In this document: piece by piece, positions 14,510 to 23,954 of the stretch
Position numbering within the stretch: position 1 is the stretch's first letter
How the letters are laid out: each line of letters opens with the position of its first letter
Source: an uncultured Roseovarius sp.
Lineage (GTDB): Bacteria; Pseudomonadota; Alphaproteobacteria; Rhodobacterales; Rhodobacteraceae
Reading direction: 5' to 3'
Assembly: GCA_934501475.1 (NCBI GenBank)
Contig: CAKSUL010000017.1
Coordinates: 1-37,905, forward strand
Length of the DNA: 37,905 nt
Notes under the pieces: model-generated
Seen by the model: the letters and a program-made list of their open reading frames with translations, nothing else
What the model was told of the DNA's origin: nothing
The model's database searches: none
Made by a program: the position numbers and the translations under genes

Positions 14510-17050
14510 GTGCAGCAAGACATCCCACATTTCACCCTGATCACGCCCGACGCGCCGCTGGCCGCCGAGACCCATGGCGGGCGTGCAAAATGCATGCAGC
14601 GGCTGGTGCGGCTGGATCTGCCTGTGCCGCGCACGGTTGCGCTGTCGTTTCAGGCGGTGCGCGCGATCGCGGCGGGCAAACTGCCCGACATGCGCGAATT
14701 GCTGCGGCTGCTGGGGGATGCCACGCTGTTATGCGTGCGCCCGTCCTCGGAGGATCCGGACTGGGGCGGGCCGCGTGCGGTGCTCAATATCGGGATGAGC
14801 GACGCCACCTGCGCCAGCCTGTCCAAACGCATCGGCAAACTGGCGGCGGTGCGGCTATATGTGCGCTTCGTGCAATCCTACGCGATCCACGTCGCGCGGC
14901 TGGATGCCGACATGTTCGACGATCTGGCCGAAGACCCGTTCAAGGGGCTGGATCAGGCGTTGCGCGCCTATGAGGACGAAGCGGAAGAGCCCTTTCCCCA
15001 GGACCCCGCCGTGCAACTGGCCGAGGTCCTGCGCTCGATGGCGCGCGCTTGGGAGGGCACGACCGCGCGGTTGCTGAGGCAGGCCAAGGGCGCGCCGGCG
15101 GATGCCGGGCTGGGCCTTGTCGTGCAGGAAATGGCGATCGGCCTGGGCAAGGGCGAATGCGGGTCGGGCGTGCTGCAACTGGTCAACAGCCAGACCGGTG
15201 TGCGCAAGATGACCGGCCGCTACCTGAGCCAGAGCCAGGGCCGCGATGCGCTGAGCAGCGAAAACGACGCGCTTTACCTTGAGCGTGATCCGCGCGGCCC
15301 CTCGCTTGAGGAACTGGCGCCCGACGCCTTTGCCCAGCTCAAGACCTACACGGCGCTGATGCGCGAAAAGCTGCGCGAAGAGATGCAGGCCGAATTCACC
15401 ATCGAAAACGGCAAGCTGTTCCTGCTGGACGGGGTGCGCGTGGCGCGCAATGCCCGCGCGGCGGTCAGCATTGCCGTGGCGCTGGCCGAGGACGGGATCA
15501 TCACCCGCCAGGAGGCGCTGCTGCGGATCGAGCCGCGCGCGCTGAATGAGCTTCTGCACCGTCAGGTGGACCCCGGCGCGCCGCGCGACGTGCTGGCGCG
15601 CGGGATTGCCGCCAGCCCCGGCGCCGCGACCGGCAAGATCGTGTTCGATGCCGAAACCGCGCAGGCCCATCACGCGCGCGGCGAGGCGTGCGTTCTGGTG
15701 CGCCGTGAAACCAGCCCCGAGGATATTCGCGGGATGCACGCCGCCGTTGCGGTGCTGACCGAACGCGGCGGCATGACCAGCCACGCGGCGGTGATCGGGC
15801 GCGGCATCGGCCTGCCCTGCGTGGTGGGGGCGTCCGATATCCGGTTCCAGACCCGGCGCAAACAGCTTGTCGCGCCGGATGGGCGGGTGCTGAAGGCGGG
15901 CGACGAGATCACGATTGATGGCACCAGCGGTGATGTGCTGTTCGGGCGGGCGGCGCTTCTGGATGCGGGGCATGACGACAGTTTTCAGGTGCTGATGGAA
16001 TGGGCGGATGAGATGCGCGACATCGGCGTGCGCGCCAATGCCGACACGCCTGCCGATGCCAAGGTGGCGCTGAATTTCAAGGCGCAGGGCATCGGGCTGT
16101 GCCGGACGGAACACATGTTCTTTGAAACCGAACGTCTGACCGTGATGCGCGAGATGATCTTTGCCGGAAGCAGCTCGGACCGCGCCGCCGCGCTGGAACG
16201 CCTGTTGCCCATGCAGCGCGCCGATTTCGCCGATCTGTTCCGCATCATGCATGGTCAGCCGGTATGCATCCGCCTGTTCGATCCGCCGCTGCATGAATTC
16301 CTGCCGACCGACCGCGCCGGGCATCGCGAACTGGCCGAGGTGCTGGATCTGCCGGTGTCGGACGTAACCCGCCGGGTCGACGCGATGGCCGAGCACAATC
16401 CGATGCTGGGCCTGCGCGGGGTGCGTCTGGGAATCACCGTCCCCGAGATCTACGACATGCAGTCGCGCGCGATCTTCGAGGCGACCCTCGAGGTCAAGCG
16501 CGAAGGCGTGGTGATCGTGCCCGAGGTGATGATCCCGCTGGTCTCCGCCAAACGCGAGGTCCAGCTGGTCAAGGCCCGGATCGAGGCCATCGCCGCCGCC
16601 GTGCGTCATGAAACCGGGCAGGATTTCAGCTATCGGCTGGGGGTGATGGTGGAAACGCCCCGCGCGGCCCTGCGCGCCGGCGATATCGCGCCCGAAGTGT
16701 CGTTCCTCAGCTTTGGCACCAATGACATGACCCAGATGACCTATGGCCTGTCGCGCGACGATGCCGGACGCTTCATGTCCACCTATGTGCAGCAGGGCGT
16801 CTATCCCGAAGATCCGTTTCATACGCTGGACGTGGAAGGGGTGGGCGAATTGCTGGTGATCGGGGCGGCACGCGGGCGCGCCGCGCGCCCGGATCTGGTG
16901 TTGTCGGTTTGTGGTGAACATGGCGGTAACCCCGAATCAATCGCGTTTTGCAGGGCTGCCGGATTCGACTATGTTTCATGCTCGCCCTTCCGTGTTCCGG
17001 TCGCGCGATTGGCCGCCGCGCAATTGGCGGTTCGTGACAAGATCGGGTAG
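14510..17050 (+). CDS. PPDK/PEP-utilising family protein with divergent nucleotide-binding half
   Basis: An 846-residue member of the pyruvate phosphate dikinase / PEP synthase family. The central phospho-histidine domain is intact (TERGGMTSHAAVIGRG, His at about 425), and so is the C-terminal PEP/pyruvate barrel (GLCRTEHMFF, GLRGVRLG, SFGTNDMTQMTYG, and SVCGEHGG with the catalytic Cys at about 801). The N-terminal ATP-grasp half is divergent: the usual GGKGANLAEM-type loop reads GGRAKCMQRL, and the PPDK SMPGMMDT loop is replaced by PDWGGPRA after LLCVRPSSE. Length is slightly under normal PPDK. The start is GTG 14510 behind AAAGGA. It may be a paralogue with altered phosphate-donor chemistry rather than the main PPDK. 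It lies just downstream of glyS on the same strand. Confidence 0.8.
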   Translation: MQQDIPHFTLITPDAPLAAETHGGRAKCMQRLVRLDLPVPRTVALSFQAVRAIAAGKLPDMRELLRLLGDATLLCVRPSSEDPDWGGPRAVLNIGMSDATCASLSKRIGKLAAVRLYVRFVQSYAIHVARLDADMFDDLAEDPFKGLDQALRAYEDEAEEPFPQDPAVQLAEVLRSMARAWEGTTARLLRQAKGAPADAGLGLVVQEMAIGLGKGECGSGVLQLVNSQTGVRKMTGRYLSQSQGRDALSSENDALYLERDPRGPSLEELAPDAFAQLKTYTALMREKLREEMQAEFTIENGKLFLLDGVRVARNARAAVSIAVALAEDGIITRQEALLRIEPRALNELLHRQVDPGAPRDVLARGIAASPGAATGKIVFDAETAQAHHARGEACVLVRRETSPEDIRGMHAAVAVLTERGGMTSHAAVIGRGIGLPCVVGASDIRFQTRRKQLVAPDGRVLKAGDEITIDGTSGDVLFGRAALLDAGHDDSFQVLMEWADEMRDIGVRANADTPADAKVALNFKAQGIGLCRTEHMFFETERLTVMREMIFAGSSSDRAAALERLLPMQRADFADLFRIMHGQPVCIRLFDPPLHEFLPTDRAGHRELAEVLDLPVSDVTRRVDAMAEHNPMLGLRGVRLGITVPEIYDMQSRAIFEATLEVKREGVVIVPEVMIPLVSAKREVQLVKARIEAIAAAVRHETGQDFSYRLGVMVETPRAALRAGDIAPEVSFLSFGTNDMTQMTYGLSRDDAGRFMSTYVQQGVYPEDPFHTLDVEGVGELLVIGAARGRAARPDLVLSVCGEHGGNPESIAFCRAAGFDYVSCSPFRVPVARLAAAQLAVRDKIG

Positions 17051-17221
17051 AGTCCCGCTTTTCCACCACCAGATCAGGGGGGTTTCGCTGGCCCCGGCTG
17101 GCTGTTGCCCGGTGCCGTGGCCTTGCAAAAAAGCGCCTGACTGGACGAAACCGCCTGTTTTCGTTAAAGGACCCCTTGGACCAGAAGGGCCCATTGCCCG
17201 TAATGGAAAAAGGAACGACAC

Positions 17222-17830
17222 ATGTTGCGTATTTTTTTGGCCGCTTTGCTGGCGCTTGCCGGCCCGGTTGCGGCGGACACGGCTGTGGACAAACTCATGG
17301 GGCACGAGCGGCGCGCCCTTGGCGCAATGTCCGGGGCGCGGTTGGCGGAATACCTCAGGCAGCCAGAGACGAAATTCACCTATTCCAGCGAATGGGTGGA
17401 TGGGCTGAAGCCCGCCAAAGGTGACAATGAATGGCGCTGCCTGGCCGAGGCGCTCTATTTCGAGGCCCGCGGCGAAAGCGTGAAGGGCCAGTTCGCCGTT
17501 GCCGAAGTCATCATGAACCGCGTCGACAGCCCGGCCTATCCCGACACGATCTGCGGTGTGATCACCCAGGGGACCGGGCGCAAATATGGCTGCCAGTTCA
17601 CCTATACCTGCGATGGTCACAAGGAAGTGATCGGTGAGCCGCGCGCGTTCGAACGCGTGGGCAAGGTGGCCAAGGTGATGATCAAGGGCGCGACGCGCAG
17701 CCTGACCAACGGGGCGACGCATTACCACACCCGCGCGGTCAGCCCCCGCTGGGCAAGGACATTCCCGCGCACGGCAACCATCGGCGTGCATCATTTCTAT
17801 CGTCAGCCCACGCGCCTGTCGCAGAACTGA
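17222..17830 (+). CDS. SleB-type cell-wall hydrolase
   Basis: A 202-residue exported protein with a signal peptide (MLRIFLAALLALAGPVAA) and a C-terminal Hydrolase_2 (SleB-like) domain from about residue 70. CLAEALYFEARGE carries the expected catalytic Glu; VAEVIMNRV, CQFTYTCDG, GATHYH and VHHFY complete the family pattern. Members are lytic transglycosylase- or amidase-like enzymes acting on peptidoglycan; in non-sporulating alphaproteobacteria they serve wall remodelling. ATG at 17222 is preceded by AAAAGGA. The 171-base leader contains ACGAAA-N7-TTTCGT (17145-17163) and CCCTT-N7-AAGGG pairs, so its transcript start is structured. It is monocistronic by spacing. Confidence 0.88.
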   Translation: MLRIFLAALLALAGPVAADTAVDKLMGHERRALGAMSGARLAEYLRQPETKFTYSSEWVDGLKPAKGDNEWRCLAEALYFEARGESVKGQFAVAEVIMNRVDSPAYPDTICGVITQGTGRKYGCQFTYTCDGHKEVIGEPRAFERVGKVAKVMIKGATRSLTNGATHYHTRAVSPRWARTFPRTATIGVHHFYRQPTRLSQN

Positions 17831-17918
17831 CGCGCCCTGCCTGCTTGCCCATCATCACCGGGCATGGCGAAAATGCACCTTTGTCTGCCGGGTTTGTCCA
17901 TGTTATGCGGCGCGCCAG

Positions 17919-17929
17919 GACGTAACGTC
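17919..17929. promoter_or_regulatory. perfect 11-bp palindrome upstream of folB
   Basis: GACGT-A-ACGTC lies 29 bases before the folB ATG, just after a TTATGC hexamer that could serve as a -10. Its position over the likely transcription start suits a repressor site. No regulator can be assigned. Confidence 0.25.
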
Positions 17930-17958
17930 AGCCACAGACACGACCCGGAGCAGACCTG

Positions 17959-18879
17959 ATGAGCAACGAAATCCGACTGGCCTTTGAACATCCCGCCGCG
18001 CGCGCGCGCGCGACGGCGCCCGAGGGCACGCTGGATCGCATTTCGTTGCGCGATCATATCGTCGAGGTCGAGATCGGCGCCTTTCAGTCCGAGCGCGGCA
18101 CGACCCAGCGGGTCTGCTTCAACGTGGTTGTCGAAGTGCGCCCGCTGGATGACCCCTTGACCGATGATGTGGACCGCATCCTCAGCTATGACCGCGTGAC
18201 CGAGGCGATCGCGACCGAACTGGCCGAAGAGCGCCTGAACCTGCTTGAGACGCTGGCCGAACGTATCGCCGAGCGTATCCTGATGGAGCCGCAGGCGGTG
18301 CGGACCTTCGTGCGGATCGAAAAGCTGGATCGCGGTCCGGGGGCCCTTGGCGTCGAGATCATGCGCTCGGTCGATGACCTCGCGGCCAAGCCGTTGGCGG
18401 CCAAGATCCCGCATCCGCATGTGGTGTTCCTGAGCAATATCGCGCTGAAATCGCCCAATCTGGGCAGGTGGCTGGATCAGCTTGAGGCGCGCGCCGAGCC
18501 GGTGATCCTGTGTGTCGGGCGCGCCGATGTGCCCCCGCCCCAGACCGGGCACCGGATGACCCAACGCCGCGTCGATCTGCTGGCGATCGAGCAGAACGCA
18601 TGGGTTCTGGCCGGGCGCGATGATCGCTGCGTGGTGGTCGATACCCGGACCGAACTGGACTGGGCAATGAAGAATGGCCGGATCAGCGTCTGGGCCCCTT
18701 CCAAGATCGTGCTGGATGCGGTCGACGGGCCGACGGTCGGGCCGGACAGGCCGGTCGACCTGGCGGCGTGGTTCTGCGGGCATATGGAGGCCTCCGACCT
18801 CATGCTGATCGGTGTGCACCCGCCCGCCGAATGCCCTGTGCCCGTGGTGGTGCAGGACATCGCGCAATCCGGTCTGTGA
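17959..18879 (+). CDS. folB: dihydroneopterin aldolase with extra C-terminal domain
   Basis: A 306-residue protein twice the length of ordinary FolB. Residues about 25-125 are the aldolase domain: GAFQSERGTTQRVCFNV, DRILSYDRVTEAI with the conserved Tyr, NLLETLAERIAERIL, and the active-site Lys in RIEKLD. This enzyme cleaves dihydroneopterin to 6-hydroxymethyl-dihydropterin in folate synthesis. The remaining 170 residues (from HPHVVFLSN) form a second domain with SNIALKSPNLGRWLDQL, VILCVG, WVLAGRDDRCVVV, ISVWAPSKIVLDA and VDLAAWFCGHMEASDLMLIGV. This order resembles amino-acid-kinase-fold proteins, although no intact phosphate-binding motif is seen. Start ATG follows CCGGAG. folP begins 31 bases later. 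Confidence 0.88.
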   Translation: MSNEIRLAFEHPAARARATAPEGTLDRISLRDHIVEVEIGAFQSERGTTQRVCFNVVVEVRPLDDPLTDDVDRILSYDRVTEAIATELAEERLNLLETLAERIAERILMEPQAVRTFVRIEKLDRGPGALGVEIMRSVDDLAAKPLAAKIPHPHVVFLSNIALKSPNLGRWLDQLEARAEPVILCVGRADVPPPQTGHRMTQRRVDLLAIEQNAWVLAGRDDRCVVVDTRTELDWAMKNGRISVWAPSKIVLDAVDGPTVGPDRPVDLAAWFCGHMEASDLMLIGVHPPAECPVPVVVQDIAQSGL

Positions 18880-18910
18880 CGCACCCGGCGGCAGGGCTGG
18901 ACGTGGCATC

Positions 18911-19924
18911 ATGAGCAAACTCTATTATCGCCCCATCGCGCGGTATGATCCCCTTCGCCCCGATGGCGCCATGCCGCTGGCCGGGGGCTGGACCTGGTTC
19001 AGTGAGGTCGAGGAAATGCAACGCGATGGCGCCTCAAGGCTGCTTGCGGCGGGGGATCTGCCTGATGAGATTCTGACCCGCCTGACGGCCCCGCGCGCGC
19101 CGATTGCCGGGCTGGCATTCGATGCGCCCCGCCTGATGGGCATCCTCAACGTGACCCCTGACAGTTTTTCCGACGGCGGTCAGCATGACGCGCCCGAGGC
19201 GGCGCTGACGCGCGCCCGCGCCATGGTGTCCGAGGGGGCGGACATGATCGACGTGGGCGGGGAATCCACCCGCCCCGGCGCGGCCCCGGTGGCGATCGAA
19301 CAGGAAATCGCGCGCACCGCGCCGGTGATCGCCGCGATCCGGGGCGCGCTGGAGGTGCCGGTCTCGATCGACACCCGCAAGGCCCCCGTCGCCGAGGCGG
19401 CCGCGCGGGCGGGCGCGGCGCTGGTCAATGATGTGGCGGGCTTTACCCATGATGCCGCGCTGGCCCCGTTCTGCGCGCGCGCCAATCTGCCGGTCTGCGT
19501 GATGCATGCGCAGGGCACGCCCGAAACGATGCAGCAGAATCCGCGCTATGATCATGTGGCGCTGGACGTCCATGATTTTCTGGCCGCGCGGATTGCCGCG
19601 CTTGAGGCGATCGGCATCGCGCGCGCGCGCATCGTGGTCGATCCCGGCATCGGCTTTGGCAAGACGCAGGCGCATAACCTGACCCTGATGCAGCACCTCA
19701 GCCTGTTTCACACCCTGGGCTGTCCGATCCTGCTGGGCGCGTCGCGCAAGCGGTTCATCGGCGACATCGGCGCAACATCGACCATGCAGGCGCGGATGCC
19801 GGGGTCGGTGGCGGTGGCGCTGGCCGCGGTCGCGCAAGGTGTGCAGATCCTGCGCGTGCATGATGTCGAGGCGACACGTGCCGGTGTGGCGCTATGGCAG
19901 GCGGTGACGCAGGCGGCAGGTTAA
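18911..19924 (+). CDS. folP: dihydropteroate synthase
   Basis: A 337-residue dihydropteroate synthase joining 6-hydroxymethyl-dihydropterin diphosphate to p-aminobenzoate, the sulfonamide target. Motifs are MGILNVTPDSFSDGG, DVGGESTRPGA, SIDTRKAPVAEAA, LVNDVAGF, VVDPGIGFGKT and GASRKRFIG. About 77 residues precede the barrel (MSKLYYRPIARYD onward), an extension that I recall in Rhodobacterales FolP. I chose ATG 18911; the frame runs further upstream but only into folB-overlapping sequence. It forms an operon with folB. No folK is visible in the window. Its TAA overlaps the stop of the convergent transporter gene by four bases (19921-19924, TTAA read on both strands). Confidence 0.95.
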   Translation: MSKLYYRPIARYDPLRPDGAMPLAGGWTWFSEVEEMQRDGASRLLAAGDLPDEILTRLTAPRAPIAGLAFDAPRLMGILNVTPDSFSDGGQHDAPEAALTRARAMVSEGADMIDVGGESTRPGAAPVAIEQEIARTAPVIAAIRGALEVPVSIDTRKAPVAEAAARAGAALVNDVAGFTHDAALAPFCARANLPVCVMHAQGTPETMQQNPRYDHVALDVHDFLAARIAALEAIGIARARIVVDPGIGFGKTQAHNLTLMQHLSLFHTLGCPILLGASRKRFIGDIGATSTMQARMPGSVAVALAAVAQGVQILRVHDVEATRAGVALWQAVTQAAG

Positions 19925-20841
19925 TATTTGCGTGAAAACAACCGTTTCAGCGCGCCCAACTGGCTGAGCGCAAGCCCCCCGAGGATCAGCACCAACGCCC
20001 AGAGCAACCCGCCGGGCAATGGCTCGGCCAGCACAACGGTGCCCAGGATGACCGACCACAGCGGCACCTGGTAGTTGACCAGGGTCAGGAAAACCGGCCC
20101 CGCATCGCGCACCACCTGAACGGTCAGCATCTGCGCCACCCCGGTCGGCAGGATCCCCAGATAGATCAGCGCCAGCAGGGCCAGCGTCGGAACCTGCTCC
20201 GGCAGCGGTTCGTTGATCAGGGCATAAGGCGTAAAGAGCAGCGCCGCGATGGACAGCGCCGCCGCCGACAGCGACAGCATATGCACCGGCGGGCAGACCC
20301 GTGTGATGATCGACCCGATGGCATAGCACCCCGCGGCCGCGATGCAGGCCAGGCGCGCCAGGGTCTCCATCTCGCTGCCGGTATCGGCAAAGGCCGCGGG
20401 CCCGATCAGAACCGCGACGCCGATGGTGCCGATGGTAAATCCGATGCTGCGCCGCAGGCTCATCCGCTCTCCGGGCAAAAGGAAATGCGCCAGCGGCAAC
20501 ACGAACAGCGGCACCATGGACATGCACACCCCGGCAAAGCCCGAGGCGATGAATTGCTGCCCCCAGGACAGAAGGAAGATCGGCACCGCGTTGGTAAACA
20601 GCCCCATCCCCAACGCGCAGATCCAGATCATCCGCGCGCCCGGTCCACGGACCGGCGGTATGCCGACGCCGCGCGCATAGGCCAGCGACACCAGAAAGAT
20701 TGCCCCCAGCGTCAGCCGCGCGGCCACCAGCAGCAACGGCCCGACACCGGTCAGCGCCACGCTGACCAGCATGAAGGACGCCCCCCAGATGATGCCAAGC
20801 GCACCGATCTTGAGCCAGTTGATGGGGCGTATCGTGGGCAT
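19921..20841 (-). CDS. EamA/DMT-family transporter
   Basis: A 306-residue integral membrane protein with about ten hydrophobic helices arranged as two EamA repeats, starting LKIGALGIIWGASFMLVSVAL. DMT proteins export or exchange small metabolites such as amino acids; the substrate is unknown here. The ATG at 20839-20841 follows CAGGAG. It lies downstream of ilvC on the same strand, but a strong terminator separates them, so it probably has its own promoter in the roughly 50 bases after that hairpin, or depends on read-through. Its stop interlocks with the folP stop. Confidence 0.88.
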   Translation of the reverse strand: MPTIRPINWLKIGALGIIWGASFMLVSVALTGVGPLLLVAARLTLGAIFLVSLAYARGVGIPPVRGPGARMIWICALGMGLFTNAVPIFLLSWGQQFIASGFAGVCMSMVPLFVLPLAHFLLPGERMSLRRSIGFTIGTIGVAVLIGPAAFADTGSEMETLARLACIAAAGCYAIGSIITRVCPPVHMLSLSAAALSIAALLFTPYALINEPLPEQVPTLALLALIYLGILPTGVAQMLTVQVVRDAGPVFLTLVNYQVPLWSVILGTVVLAEPLPGGLLWALVLILGGLALSQLGALKRLFSRKY

Positions 20842-20889
20842 TTGGCCGCTCCTGCGAGACTGGGTGAAACATGTGGGCGCGAAACATGA

Positions 20890-20916
20890 AAGGGCACCCG
20901 CGCGGCGGATGCCCTT
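20890..20916 (-). terminator. strong intrinsic terminator after ilvC
   Basis: On the minus strand, AAGGGCATCCGC and GCGGGTGCCCTT form a 12-base-pair stem (one G-U pair) around a CGC loop, 24 bases after the ilvC stop, followed by TTCATGTTT. The T tract is interrupted, but the stem is long and GC-rich. Confidence 0.7.
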
Positions 20917-20940
20917 GTGTTTGAAACCCGTTGACGGGCC

Positions 20941-22054
<1,114 letters not shown>

Positions 22055-22088
22055 TATTCATGCGTTGTTGGCGGCATATTCGGAAAAA

Positions 22089-23231
22089 TCATGCGCATTC
22101 GCGCTGCTGCAGGCCAACGCCCTGCACATTCGCCCCAGCCTGCGCGCGGCGCGCCAGATAGCGCGACTCGGCCATCGACAGGGCAGGGTGGCACAGCTTG
22201 GGCATCGACGTTTCACAGCCGGGAAAGATCGCGCGCAATTCGGCCTGCGCGTCCGACGGCAGACCATCGGCCGCCATCGCGCCGGCAAACAGGCTTTCGG
22301 TGGCGATCCCTTCGGAGAACAGCATTTCGTGGTTCTCAAGCAGGATATGCAGATAGTCCGCGCGCGGCATCGGGGCGGGGCGCACACGCGCGCCATCGAC
22401 CAGCGATTTGGCCGGGACCAGAACGTCGCGATGCCCGAAATGAAGCTCCGCGACGGGCGAGCGCAGCAACACGCGATGCTGCGGCGACAGGAACAGATCG
22501 CGCCGGTTTCCCAGCACGCCCGCGCCGATGCGGATCGGCGCCAGATTGCCCAGCCCGCACACCGCCCTGCGCCCGATCCACAGGATCGTCTGCGCGCCGC
22601 TGTCCAGGGTCAGAACCTGCCCGCCAGCTCTCAGCGTCTCGATGCGGCGGGGACCGTCGGGCGTTTCGATCTGCGTGCCCGCCAGAAAGCAGGGCACCTG
22701 ATCCGGTATGGTGACGCTTTGACCGGTCCCGCCATAGCTTGAGACGCCCTGGATATAGTGCAGCGTGGTGCCGGGCGGCGGGGCGGGGCCGTCAAACATC
22801 ACCCCGACCACCGAGGTCGAATACCCTTGGGTGATCGAGACGCCGACCATGCGGTAGGCGGTTCCGGAATCGTCGAACAGCGTGACCTCGTATTCGTTTT
22901 CGACATTGACCGGCGGCGGGTTTTTCCAGCGGATCGTCTCATCATTGGGCAGGTAGGTAACGCCATCGACCGTGAGCGGCTGCGTCAGCCTCTGATCCAC
23001 CACTTTCGAGCCGGAAAACGGATCATCCGTCAGAACGCCGTCGGCGTCGTCAAAGGTGATATCGACCATCGGGCCGGAAAAGGTCAGGCTGAGATCGCTG
23101 GGTCTTTCCCAACTGAAGGCGTCACCGTTCAGCGCCCTGCCGATCACGTCATTGGTAACCGGGCGACCGTTGGAATCATAGGTGATGCTGACTTCGCTCT
23201 TGGCATAGATCTGGATCGTGCGTTCGCTCAT
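22089..23231 (-). CDS. Hint-domain protein
   Basis: A 380-residue protein with no signal peptide. Residues 1-175 are beta-rich and unassigned (acidic, with several ITFDDADG/TLFDDSG turns). A Hint (hedgehog/intein-like) domain begins at Cys181 in PCFLAGTQIETPDGPR and includes LTLDSGAQTILWIGRR and the LSPQHRVLLRS block carrying the conserved His. Such proteins are abundant in Rhodobacteraceae; self-processing at the Cys is expected by analogy but unproven, and the module often ends large secreted proteins. The C-terminal 60 residues have several Cys (PGCET, KLCHP, QRECA). The start has only a weak GGACACAGG behind it. Upstream, an AT-rich patch includes a perfect TATAAT on the minus strand (23331-23326). 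Confidence 0.82.
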   Translation of the reverse strand: MSERTIQIYAKSEVSITYDSNGRPVTNDVIGRALNGDAFSWERPSDLSLTFSGPMVDITFDDADGVLTDDPFSGSKVVDQRLTQPLTVDGVTYLPNDETIRWKNPPPVNVENEYEVTLFDDSGTAYRMVGVSITQGYSTSVVGVMFDGPAPPPGTTLHYIQGVSSYGGTGQSVTIPDQVPCFLAGTQIETPDGPRRIETLRAGGQVLTLDSGAQTILWIGRRAVCGLGNLAPIRIGAGVLGNRRDLFLSPQHRVLLRSPVAELHFGHRDVLVPAKSLVDGARVRPAPMPRADYLHILLENHEMLFSEGIATESLFAGAMAADGLPSDAQAELRAIFPGCETSMPKLCHPALSMAESRYLARRAQAGANVQGVGLQQRECA

Positions 23232-23498
23232 GCCTGTTTGCCTGTGTCCTGCTCATCGGCGCATTGACGGGGTGTCTATGATGCGATCGGGCCGGGCGAA
23301 GATGCACCGCACGGGCGATTTTTTCATTATATTCTAGTATTTAGGCCGCTCTGCCCATTTGTTCAAGTGGCGTCGTCGCGCGCCGCGCGGCGCTGCATCC
23401 GCGACGGTCGGGCAGGCGCGCCGGGGATAATGGATTTGACGCGATCCTGCATTCTTGCGAATAGATTTGGCAGTCATGGATCAAACAAGGTCTTTATC

Positions 23499-23954
23499 AT
23501 GCTCGATGATCTCGATCGTCGCCTGTTGCGCCATTATCAGCGCGATCCGCGCCTGTCGCCCTCCGAACTGGCCGATCTGGCCGGGGTGACGCCCGCCACC
23601 TGTGCGCGGCGGCTGGACCGGATGCAGACCAGCGGCGTGATCCGGGCCAACCGGGCGGTGATCGACTGGCGCGTGCTTGGCTACGGCGTCGAGGTGTCGA
23701 TGCGGGTCACGCTGGACAAGACGCATCCGCGCGCCTTTGACGAATTCAGCGAAGCCGCCCGCGCGGTGCCCGAGGTGGTGGAGTTGCAGACCTTTCTGGG
23801 GCGCGTCGATCTGCGCCTGTCTGTGATCGCCCGCGACATGGCGCATTATCAGCAGGTCTATCGCAGCGCGATCCTGACCTTGCCCCACATCACCGATATC
23901 GAGGCGCTGATGCATATCGCGCGCATCAAGTCCGAAGAAGGGCTGCCGCTGTGA
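23499..23954 (+). CDS. Lrp/AsnC family transcriptional regulator (first of a pair)
   Basis: A 151-residue Lrp/AsnC regulator. The N-terminal winged helix-turn-helix covers about residues 1-60 (LDDLDRRLLRHYQRDPRLSP, then LAGVTPATCARRLDRMQTSGVI). The C-terminal RAM effector-binding domain covers 65-145, with the typical FLGRVDLRLSVIARDM and ending in IKSEEGLPL. It binds DNA as an oligomer and probably senses an amino acid. ATG 23499 follows AAGG; the frame extends upstream without a better start. Its TGA overlaps the GTG of the second regulator (GTGA), so the two are translated together. It is divergent from the Hint gene across a 267-base gap that holds an AT-rich patch at about 23318-23344. 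Confidence 0.9.
   Translation: MLDDLDRRLLRHYQRDPRLSPSELADLAGVTPATCARRLDRMQTSGVIRANRAVIDWRVLGYGVEVSMRVTLDKTHPRAFDEFSEAARAVPEVVELQTFLGRVDLRLSVIARDMAHYQQVYRSAILTLPHITDIEALMHIARIKSEEGLPL

Noticed and set aside
14855..16921. 688-codon minus-strand open frame opposite the PPDK-like gene
   Set aside because: Antisense shadow; composition dominated by His, Gln, Arg and Gly, with no motif.
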